A stretch of 64,000 nucleotides of DNA. It comes from Symsagittifera roscoffensis (Eukaryota; Xenacoelomorpha; Acoela; Convolutidae). The notes beneath the pieces are model-generated. The model searched no databases and had not been told where the DNA came from. It saw only the letters and a list, made by a program, of their open reading frames with translations. The DNA lies in the NCBI RefSeq assembly GCF_963678635.1, contig NW_026971650.1, positions 1-64,000 on the forward strand. Direction: 5' to 3'. Below, in pieces: positions 55,620 to 64,000 of the stretch; positions within the stretch are counted from its first letter, which is position 1; each line of letters opens with the position of its first letter. The position numbers and the translations under genes are program-made.

Positions 55620-56260
55620 TACCCAGTGCAACGAAATCTTACAACTTCGCCATTCATTAGGAACAGCCCAGAGGGAATTGAAACAGATGTTCAAAAAGAA
55701 GCAAGATTGACAGGAAGTCTCACTGACTGGTCAGAGGCGTTTTATCAACCAAGAACCATCCTCACTGAAAGCAAAACAAAAAAATTTACGAAATGCGTCC
55801 CGAAGAAGCTAACAAAAAGCTCAGAATGATTCTGTTTTTTTCCCCTCGGAACCAGAAGAAAATGTTAGAAATTTTGCTTGCAGATTTTTTGAACTTTCCA
55901 GTGGTCGAGGTCGCTTTTGAACACTTCCGAGTTAGAGAAGTTAGAGAAGTTAGAGGCACATTTAATGAATTGCAAAAACTGCGATAAATCCAGCGGAGAA
56001 GACGAGTGGATCAGAGAAATCAATAAGATGAAGAACTACGAGATTCAGCAAAAACTCATAACTGAAAAATACTTTAATGGGAAGCATTAAACGTAACTAT
56101 GATCGACGAGAAGGGAAACAATTATCACTTGAAGATGACATACAATTCCAACTCTTCTGGAATACCTCTACACAAGAAAGGTAACAGACTTTTAAAAACC
56201 CAACTTGAACACAGAAAGGGATCTCACGTAAAAATGCCTCGATGGTTTTTCTTCAAATGA
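55620..56260 (+). pseudogene. Decayed unidentified coding sequence
   Basis: Consecutive open stretches in three frames are each protein-like and abut one another: GSLTDWSEAFYQPRT, then MLEILLADFLNFPVVEVAFE, then MNCKNCDKSSGEDEWIREI, then MIDEKGNNYHLKMTY ... MPRWFFFK. The pattern suggests one protein broken by at least three indels, with a Cys-x2-Cys pair in the middle. No family is recognised. It lies immediately beside element C, whose insertion may have separated it from its 5' part. Confidence 0.4.
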
Positions 56261-56998
56261 CAGCAACTTATCTGTCCAGCAAAAGATACTCTCTGCTCAA
56301 CCTGTAAATACAAAAACCAATTAAAAAAACTGTAAATCAAAAAGCCGAAAAATAAGAACTCCAATTAATTCATTAGAAAATATTCAAAAAAGCTTTAAAT
56401 TTTTCGACTGTTCTTTTACTCCTTTGATCTCATGTAGCTTTTGGTTAATTGTGGTCTTCAGTAGATTTGCAGTATAAAAAAATTTACCAATTATCAATTT
56501 TGGGCGGATAAAAACAATGGTAATTGTAAAAGTTTGAGTTCTATCCAGAATTAACACAACAAGTTAGCTGCCTGAAATCAGTTGGAACGATTTTATCGTT
56601 AATGTGAGAAATTGCCAGGCATGTATAAATTGTGTACATTTACAGCCTATAGGTTTTTCACTATTAGTTTTTTTTTCAGAACAAACGTAGAGCCAGAATA
56701 AGATAAAGGTCTGCGAGCCCCAGCTGGTAATACAAAGATCCAGACAGCAACCCTCTCACTCACCCAAGGTTCATTTGGAAACTAATCTGAATTAGGAAAA
56801 ATTACCCCGAGCTTATATTTATTGCTTTTATTTGCTCGCAATATGACAAAAATTTTTTTTTATTGTAATCAGTCAATTATCTATTTGGTTCATTTTTTCA
56901 ACATTTTGTTTCGCTTAGGTCCACGTTTTACATTACTAGCAGAGTCTGCACATAGCTAGCCAATTTCTCTCCATTGTAGAACATCCGTGAATATTTCT
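56261..56998 (+). other. No gene seen
   Basis: AT-rich sequence between the decayed coding region and element D. No motif recognised. Confidence 0.45.
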
Positions 56999-57586
56999 CT
57001 AGGGTAAGAAATCGTGGTTTGAGCCAAGACTCCTCCACTTAGTCCTTGTGCCTCGGAAGCACACACTGGAAGCACGGAGCACGGCAAAAGACAGCCTTCA
57101 CTTCACCCAGTTCATAGTTTCACTATAGGTTTTCTCCCACTTGGTAGATAATGCTTCTCCTATTCTCCGAAGGAAACTTACAAATTCTGGAGCAAGCATC
57201 CCATCAACAGACACGACAAGAGGAGTGAAAGACATATGCCTTTCCTGACATGCGTCTGAATATTTTGTCTTTTTCTCAACCTCTGCTGAGTGCAAAACAC
57301 TCATGGGGCTTCTGTTCTGATAAGAGATGGCGTCGGTGTCAGAGACACGAATATCAAAAGACGCTCCTCCCTGTCTAACATAAACTCCACGGCAAAACAA
57401 ATCTGCAATTAATGCGGGTGTCTCATCTTGCGGGTTGTATTCTCTAATAACAGGCTCTCTCTGTACATCCTTCCACACTAAAGAAGCTAAGTCGCCTACA
57501 GCATCCTTAATCTCATTGTGCCGTAAAGTTAAGAGACCACCTTTTTGCACGCTAACGCATGCCGTAGGGTGAATGGTGACTGGCAA
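56999..57586 (-). pseudogene. Endonuclease-like C-terminus of element D
   Basis: GGLLTLRHNEIKDAVGDL and FDIRVSDTDAI match the family region thought to be a PD-(D/E)XK-type (restriction-like) endonuclease. HMSFTPLVVSVDGMLAPEF is the conserved block after it. TGA at 57098-57100 follows SETMNWVK, but homologous sequence continues (RLSFAVLRASSVCFRGTR) to TAG at 56999-57001. Relatives have Cys at the TGA, so TGC to TGA is likely. A frameshift in an A-run near 57540 separates this from the zinc finger. Confidence 0.65.
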
Positions 57587-57807
57587 CCATCACAAAAAAT
57601 TGGCGAAGCGATCAAATTTTTGTTATACCGGACACTCAATGCATCCCGAAACTCCACTTCCGACAGATCAAAGTTTTCTGCAGCAATCGGTAATGCTGTC
57701 AGCCAGGCAGACAAGCTTACTTCATTGATTCTTTTAACTGCGCGAACTTGGTCTGCTGGTAGCTCATTCAATAACTCCCCCAACAACTCTTCATGTTTTC
57801 CTTTCAT
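57529..57807 (-). pseudogene. Zinc finger and connecting region of element D
   Basis: SAWLTALPIAAENFDLSE and EFRDALSVRYN are strongly conserved blocks of the family. The finger reads CDGCQSPFTLRHALAC, a CCHC arrangement, just before the endonuclease-like part. Confidence 0.7.
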
Positions 57808-57822
57808 TATTCGATAATGTTT

Positions 57823-58883
57823 TTACCGCGATCGAGACATTTGCTTTCTGTGGTCTTCATGGGAAAAACCATGCTGATCAACAATAGCATCATAAAGATC
57901 CGTAACTGCTTCCCGTGACGTGTTGTAAGACTCATCAGCGAAACTGGTTGGGTTGGACACTCTAAGACCACCCTTTCTTGCTGGCAAACAAAAGAGACGT
58001 CTCTCTATTGATGAAATCGACGAAGTTCCAAGTATCGCAGGTAAAAATTTCTCCATCAGAAGGTTGTCTAGCGGTTGAAAAAGCTGACTAGAACCACCCA
58101 AAACACGATGGGAAAAATTCCATTCCGCTTGTAGGGACTTGGTCAGTCCTGATAAAGCATATTGTGGTTCTGTTTTTGCCACAAAAGAAATTTTCTCAAA
58201 TTTGTCCATCCATTCAAGTTCTTTCTTTTTCAGGTAGATGTCCTTCTCATTTCCGTCTCCAATGAAACCGTTTAAAAACCTCTTCCCTTCCACTATAGTA
58301 ATCGAGTACTTGTCAAATATGTGATGCGCTTCTTCAGCATATTGCTTATCAACAACCAGAAAACTTTTGGAAGGCTCTGAAAAGTAACCGAAGGCGGGAC
58401 CTTCCTCAATCAAGTTTTTGAGCCATATCTCCAATTTCTTGAGTTTTGCTATGGCCGCAGAATCATCAGCATACCAACTTTGTAACACATTGTTCGGATT
58501 CATTAACTTCCGAATCAGGGGAAGAAGTGAAACACCATAGAACAACATTGCCAGTGGGTCTCCCTGTGTGGTTCCTTCCCTACTGTATATCACTTCACGG
58601 TGCCAGCAACGAAAAGCGACGCGAAGCATCTGTAAGTATTGAAGAGAAATCTAGAACATCTAGGCCACAATATTCGAGCATTCCACAACGCTGTTTCACG
58701 ATTGAGCGAGTTAAAAGCATTTGATGCATCCATCAACAGCATGCCACAGCCATTTTCCTTGTTGTCATCAAAAACATCAGAGAGCGCATGAATTGGACCT
58801 TCAACGCCAGCTTTTAGCCCACAAGCTAATTGATCAGTCGAACATGTTTTTTTCAAGGTCAATTTTTGTGAACTCAGCCCCAC
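57823..58883 (-). pseudogene. Reverse transcriptase core of element D, one frameshift
   Basis: Palm motifs in order: LLMDASNAFNSLNRE (first Asp), REGTTQGDPLAMLFYG, and SWYADDSAAIAKL (Y-A-DD). FSEPSKSFLVV and GFIGDGNEK follow. The frame changes near 58610 between the first Asp block and TQGDP. The thumb and connection continue with LPARKGGLRVSNP. Confidence 0.8.
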
Positions 58884-58926
58884 TTTTGCAAATTATTCTC
58901 CGTAGACATTCGCTTATGCCAATAAG

Positions 58927-59846
58927 TCACACGCCTGGACATTTATCAAGCGCAATCAATATTCCAGAAACCAGTGCTCGCACTTTCGACCATAGTAAGA
59001 TTTGATTGCACATTTTTGTGTCGAGAGTTGCAACTTCGTCTCTCAAGTGTGAACTGTGAGCCCCATGACGTAGTAAAACCGTCTGCCAATGCTCAGAATC
59101 TGTTCCCGAAGCTCCCGAACTGCCCTGCAAAGAACGTGTCGTCTTTTCAATGGAAGCAGAACTGATAATAACATCTTCAAACTCGGGTAAAACTGGCACT
59201 TGCAATCGCGAAGAGAGATGTGACTTGTGTGGCTCTGGATGCTTTGACTTCAAAGTATCTGAAACGGTCGCACATTTCTTCACCTCTTGCATCGGATCAA
59301 GTGCACCCCCGCTTGCTCTCTCCTAGAGCCACCGCATAGCACTTCTCACTTTGCCTTTCATCATTAATGAAGCAAACACTTTCGAGACATGTTTGTCGTC
59401 CAAATTATCTTGATTTATTTGTTTCTTTTTGCCACATCTCACTGCTTCCGCCAACAACTTGTCGAACTTGTTTTCCTTCCAGTCTTCAATGCGCCGTCCA
59501 ATAAGTGTTCGAATGTCTTTTGATGCTTTGATCATTGGATCTCCTTGTAACAGAACACGACTCATCACCAGAACTCTGTCTGAAGTGAAATCAGCAGTGG
59601 AGATAGAAGCTTCAGTTCATGTGTCAGGAGGTCCACGTACTTCCTACCAATGTTACCATTAGGCAAATTATATAGTCTTTTTGGCAGCTGTACGCTTTTC
59701 ACCCATCTTTCAGTCCAAATCGAATGATCAAGACAAGTTGATTTGTCAAGTGACGCACCGAATGCTTCCATCATTATGTCTTCGTCATGGCTTTCAAGAT
59801 TCGGATCAGTTTCTGGTAGCACATCTTCTATTTGCAGGTCTTGCAT
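58927..59846 (-). pseudogene. Pre-RT region of element D, three frames
   Basis: HVSKVFASLMMKGKVRSAMRWL and WTERWVKSVQLPKRLYNLPN are blocks typical upstream of this RT. SLQGSSGASGTDSEHWQ and ILIALDKCPGV lead into the fingers. A TGA follows CPGV before LIGISECLRRII. Confidence 0.65.
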
Positions 59847-59850
59847 TGCT

Positions 59851-60384
59851 TTAGTTAACCTGTGCGGCCATTGCTTGTCGGTGTAACATTAACGCGGTCA
59901 TGTTATCTTGTGATTTTAATAGGTCTTCCACTTCAAACCCGCTGGTATCGGAAACACTGAGCTGCGAATCAGAATTATACCCCAGATAACAAGGCGGTTT
60001 GATAATTTTCTGAGTCCGCCTCATGAGATCACGAGCGTTCCTTGAACCAAACTCGAACTCTTCCCGAGCACGGGCCACTCTGCTCCCGAAACGAGCTCCT
60101 CTCCAAACACGATTTCCAAGCGCCGGCTCTGTACCAAACACACACGAGCTCCAAGCACCGGCTCTGCATCCAACACGAGCACCAATCCACAAATAAGCTC
60201 TACTCCGAACACGTGCTCTGCTCCAAACTCGCGAGCTCAGCTCCAAACACGAGCTCTGATCCAAATACGAGCACTGCTTGAGATAAAATGTCCGCTCAGT
60301 TGACGATGTTGCAGTGATTGTTGTTTTTTTTATTTTCTTGCTTAACAAGACACGTGCATATCTCAATCGATTAAGAATATTCAT
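59851..60384 (-). pseudogene. N-terminal ORF of element D with minisatellite-derived insert
   Basis: 177 codons of weak complexity. The last third (SVSDTSGFEVEDLL) could be genuine element protein. The middle is translated from the GAGCTC/CCAAACACGAG repeat at 60120-60275. The start is uncertain. Confidence 0.35.
60120..60275 (+). repeat. Degenerate minisatellite (about 18-20 bp unit)
   Basis: Variants of GCTCCAAACACGAGCTCTG recur about eight times with substitutions and small indels. Confidence 0.6.
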
Positions 60385-62450
60385 TACTGTTTCTGCACAA
60401 GCTGCTCGGTAATATCAAATTTATTGAAAAAGTCACGACTATAAATTGAAAAACCGGTAGAACCTGTTTCTATGGTAAGCCTTGGCCGTTTGTGCTAATT
60501 TTTCCACAATTTGTTTTCAATTTCAAAAAAATTTTACGTCCGAATAACTTTGCTTAAAATGAAAAAAACAATTAGAAAACTAGATTAAGCTAACTCAGCG
60601 TGAAAAACAAAAAATATTTGAAACCAAATTTTGAAAGTTGAAATTGAAACTAACTTTTGGCTACCTTTGTACCTTTATCTGTGAACAAGTTATGGTGATG
60701 GAAAGGTTTTTAACATAAAAACAAATCAAATGTCACAAATTTTTTAGGCATGTTAATTTTTAAAATTTTATAGAAAATGACGTGAACTGATTTCAATTCC
60801 GTTTCTCTTTTTTTAAATAATTTTTTTCCGTTTTTCATTCATCATCAAACTGAAAAAGGTTGCATGATTAACTCTTATCAAAAAAAAAACTAAAGTCCAT
60901 TAAATAGCGTTCTCGTCAAAAATTTTGTTAAACTCTTTATTAGCTATTCAATTTTTACTCATCGCCTTTCTTTTAGACGTAATTACGTCTCAATTTATTC
61001 TTAGACGTAATTTTGATACCTATTTTTCACATTTGGCTTTATGCAGTATAGTCTCTTTTACTCATTTTTTGTTCTGGGGCATATGCATGTCATTAAATAT
61101 TATAATTTCATTACAGTAATATGAGAATTTTTTTGACAAATTGTACATTACGAAGCCAATCTGTGCACTGGATAGGCGCACAGATTGGTGTCTGTAGATC
61201 ACTGGAATCCGGCAACAAGACTTTAAACTTGTTACATATTCTAATCGAAATCCATTTACAAAATTTTCGTGGTTTTCGCGCACAAATACTTTTAACATAA
61301 ATTTTGTCGGTTTTGTCTCTGATTCCCTAATGAGCTAATATAGCCAGTTGTTTTGAATTCCGCAAAAAGTATGTTGATTTTGCTTACAACTTGCAGATCT
61401 GCTTACAGTTTATAGAATATATTAACAATTTCCGGATTTAGCTTACATTTTGCGGATTTAACTTACAGTTGCGGTTTCCAAAACAACGTATTTTTACGTA
61501 CACATATATCACAATATGTTTGTTAGTTCCACAATTTGTTCTGGATTCGGCTGTTGTTAGAGCGATTTTGAGTGATACAATAATTTAGCTATTTGTTTGT
61601 GGAATCCGAAAGAACAAGGAAGATAAAGAGCAATGTTGCGATTTCAGCAACAAATATGTTTTCATCTTGTTGCGGAATCCGCTAGAAATTCACATAATAC
61701 ACAGTTTGGCCTAGTAATGCAGTTCTATCAAAACTTTGTACTCCATACCACAACCGTTTTTGATATTGGAACAAGTTTGCTCATATCAGGGCAAACTCTT
61801 GTTTAATCGGAATGCCTTTTATCTTCTGTGGATTAGTTCTCAATTTAAGCAATCTATAAACATGTCACACAAAAAAAAACAATGAGATTTTCTTGAAACT
61901 CATCCCTCACATGCTTTATAAAAACAAAAAGATAATTTCGGTAGAGAAAATTAATATTAAAACAAATAGCTTGCTTTAATTCAAACTCGATCTAGTCCCA
62001 ATTATCTGGCTGCTTACGCGTTATAGAATAAAAGGTATTGCTCGTTAATTGCTCCAGTTTGGCTGATGTAAAAACCCAAAAATTCACAAAAAAAAATTAA
62101 AAAAATTAACTAATACTTTTTTAAATTTGAGCCCGAGACATTGATAAAAATATAAAGCGAGTTAAAATGTCGAAAATATTCTAGAGAAAAAAACACCACG
62201 AGCACAAATTTGCTGTCACTTGCTTTGAAAATCTAATTAATTAATTAATAATTCCCTGAATATTAGTAATTCGGGCAAATTTCATCGTGGTGATAGAAGT
62301 TTGTGTGCAAATACGAACTATACAAGTGTGTTTTCGAACTCTAATAATTGAGTCTAATGTTAGTTAAGCTTCATTTTCATTCTTCAGAATTTTGTCGTAT
62401 TAATTTTAATATTAAAAAATTGCATATCCTTGAACTATCTGTTATTGGAA
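60385..62450 (+). other. No gene seen
   Basis: AT-rich DNA. A perfect 11-bp stem occurs at 61156-61166 / 61178-61188 (CCAATCTGTGC...GCACAGATTGG). AGACGTAATTACGTCT near 60975 is a 16-bp palindrome. Confidence 0.5.
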
Positions 62451-62635
62451 AAAGGAGGATGATGGGGGGATGATGGGGGGATGTTGACGTTTCTGAGAAC
62501 ATACAACATGGAAAAGAGGGATATATCTTCAAAATTGTCGAGTCGAATGATGTGAGTTTGCATGACTTAGCTGGACAATGTTTGACTTTGGTCGACTTTA
62601 TACTGGATATTGCTGGACTTTGTCTATTATTTGAT

Positions 62636-62875
62636 TGATTCGATTTTATTCGTCTCTACCGAGCATTTTTCATTGCTGCTGGATTGAGATGATTCGTCTC
62701 TACTCGACGCATGATTCGGCTCCGTTTGACGAATGATTTGACGCTGTTCGAAACATGATTCGATCCTGTTCGATCCATAGTTCGACTCTGTTTGACTCAC
62801 GATTAGACCCTTTTTAAACCTTGATTCGACACTGGTCGACACTATTGATACTCTTTGACGCATGATTTAACCGGC
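62636..62875 (+). repeat. Minisatellite, 22-bp unit
   Basis: From about 62710 the units ATGATTCGGCTCCGTTTGACGA, ATGATTTGACGCTGTTCGAAAC and so on follow at 22 bp for at least six units, with looser copies on either side. The minus-strand frame across it (QTESNYGSNRIES) is only a translation of the repeat. Confidence 0.7.
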
Positions 62876-63023
62876 AATTGAGAAAAGTGAAAAAAAAATC
62901 AATTACAATGGATTATTGTAGTCTAAAACATTAACATTTTAACCTTTTCCCATGTTACGATGGAAAATTGAGACAAAGTGAAATATCTCTTTCTCTTTAA
63001 AGGTAAAGCTAGGGTGCTGATGT

Positions 63024-63109
63024 GGGGGGGGGGGGGGGGGTCAATGGAAGGGGGATTAATCGACCTCCATTTTTACCCCGACCCCCAAACCCCCCCCCCC
63101 CCCCCCCCC
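63024..63109 (+). repeat. Paired homopolymers: 17 G then 20 C
   Basis: G at 63024-63040 and C at 63090-63109 are separated by 49 bp and could pair. Another C run is at 2208-2218. Length may be inaccurate because of sequencing. Confidence 0.7.
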
Positions 63110-64000
63110 ACCCGAAGTTTCTAATAAATTAGGAAAATTGTTAAAAGGAACAAAATTCAATCATTGAGTAAAATAATAAATGTAACAAAAATATCAAAGT
63201 TGCGCAAAAAAAATTGAACAGCAAGTAACCAATTTTAGTTTAAAATAAAGAAAAGACTTTATGCGCGTTGATTATACTGGAGTAATAAATCGATTATAAT
63301 GGAGTTTTATCGATTGTCTTTCAAAACTTAACAAAGTGAAAAGGGAACGATTAAAACTGGATTTTGTTGCCTCAAAAAATAGTAAAAATAAAATCAATTT
63401 TAAATTGAATAAAATCGATTTGTTTTCGTTTTTGTAGACACTGACAATTAAACTTAATTGTAATCATTTTTTTTTCATGGAACTCTAATGCGGTTTCCTG
63501 TTATACCTATGGTTTGATTTGTTTGAGTTAACTGTTCTTTGTATTAAGCCCTAATTTAAAATTCAATTTCTTACTTTAAAACAAGTTCATTCTAAACCAC
63601 ACGTAGCTTTTAAGTTTTACTGTGTTTCAATTGAGCGAATAGACATGATTTTAGAGTTGAAAAAAAACCTTACTGAGCAACACGTGGAAAAACAATATTA
63701 ATAAATAATTGTGGTTTTTGCGAATCGCTGAGGATCTATAAAAGTCTATCCAGCCTGTCTACGCATAGTCCGTTTCTCTTAACGCTTGAAAAAATTCTTC
63801 TGGTGTAATTTGGGTCAATTAAATCAATTGGTTGAACTCTCCGAAACACTAAATTAACACAAAAAACTTCTGCGTAGCAAAAAAAATCCGCATAAGATTC
63901 CAAAAATGGCGTTTGAGCAACTTTGAAGCTTCAGTATGAAAAATGCCCTTTTTTGGCATGCGGTGGAATTATTGTACCATAAACCAGCTTTTGAATACTT
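63110..64000 (+). other. No gene seen at the right edge
   Basis: AT-rich sequence; the TATA-containing motif above is the only signal noted. Confidence 0.45.
63731..63780 (+). promoter_or_regulatory. TATAAAAG-containing motif, possible core promoter
   Basis: GGATCTATAAAAGTCTATCC followed by AGCCTGTCTACGCATAGTCC resembles 42768-42812 (GGATCTATGAAAGACTTCGC, then AGCCTGTCTAAGCGTACTCC). It may be a TATA promoter or part of a dispersed repeat. Confidence 0.3.

Larger units (their letters stand above)
56999..60384 (-). mobile_element. Element D: non-LTR-type retroelement with C-terminal zinc finger and endonuclease-like module
   Basis: Minus-strand coding pieces follow one another in the order of a known family of animal RT proteins: N-terminal unknown region, pre-RT region, RT, long connecting region, CCHC finger, endonuclease-like end. 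There are no LTRs. At least six frame breaks and a nonsense change show that it is dead. The 5' and 3' ends are not defined and no poly-A tail is seen. Confidence 0.75.

Noticed and set aside
62627..62863. Minus-strand 78-aa frame
   Set aside because: It only translates the 22-bp minisatellite.
63024..63109. G/C homopolymer pair as a functional structure
   Set aside because: Homopolymer lengths are unreliable and nothing around them suggests a role.

Overview
The window is AT-rich eukaryotic DNA, most likely from an invertebrate animal: spliced genes, a Polinton/Maverick remnant, metazoan-type LTR and non-LTR retroelements, inverted-repeat DNA elements and minisatellites. It is almost entirely mobile DNA. 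The species cannot be named from the sequence. No rRNA, tRNA or CRISPR was seen.

Layout. 1-1664: end of a Polinton with a broken double-jelly-roll major capsid gene and an intact-looking adenain-like protease. 2371-2979 and 17592-18300: two halves of an old Ty3/gypsy copy, split by element A. 2980-17587: element A, a 14.6 kb plus-strand Ty3-like element with 410-bp LTRs (about 1 difference in 410) and 4-bp target duplications. 17592-22027: old repeats and one hypothetical open frame. 22028-41801: element B, a 19.8 kb relative of A, older (LTRs about 3% apart), carrying an internal 2.56 kb tandem duplication. 41802-49346: inverted-repeat DNA elements and one spliced host-like gene resembling ADP-ribosyltransferase-fold proteins. 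49347-55570: element C, a minus-strand 6.2 kb Ty3/gypsy copy of the type that A interrupted. 55620-56260: a decayed unidentified coding region. 56999-60384: element D, a minus-strand non-LTR retroelement with a C-terminal zinc finger and restriction-like endonuclease module. 60385-64000: non-coding, with a 22-bp minisatellite, paired G/C homopolymers and a TATA-containing motif.

The main find is the A/B family. Comparing the copies suggests a full length near 19 kb. In order: LTR, primer-binding site, a conserved 77-codon leader ORF, a roughly 0.9 kb leader with twin hairpins and a block about 98% conserved between copies, a basic 155-aa ORF, a very long Gag (N-terminal region, capsid, zinc knuckle, Ser/Arg/Asn/Tyr-rich tail), protease, RT/RNase H, integrase with GPY/F module, two small hydrophobic proteins, a 378-codon frame with no ATG, an Env-like glycoprotein, an unrecognised 601-aa protein, a conserved intron just after its stop, a structured 3' region and the 3' LTR. 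Several junctions are short overlaps of ATGA type.

Neither copy is autonomous. A lost most of Gag, protease and the RT palm but keeps integrase. B keeps Gag and protease but lost the RT palm and the integrase core. A's nearly identical LTRs together with its large deletion suggest recent mobilisation by enzymes supplied from elsewhere, or deletion very soon after insertion.
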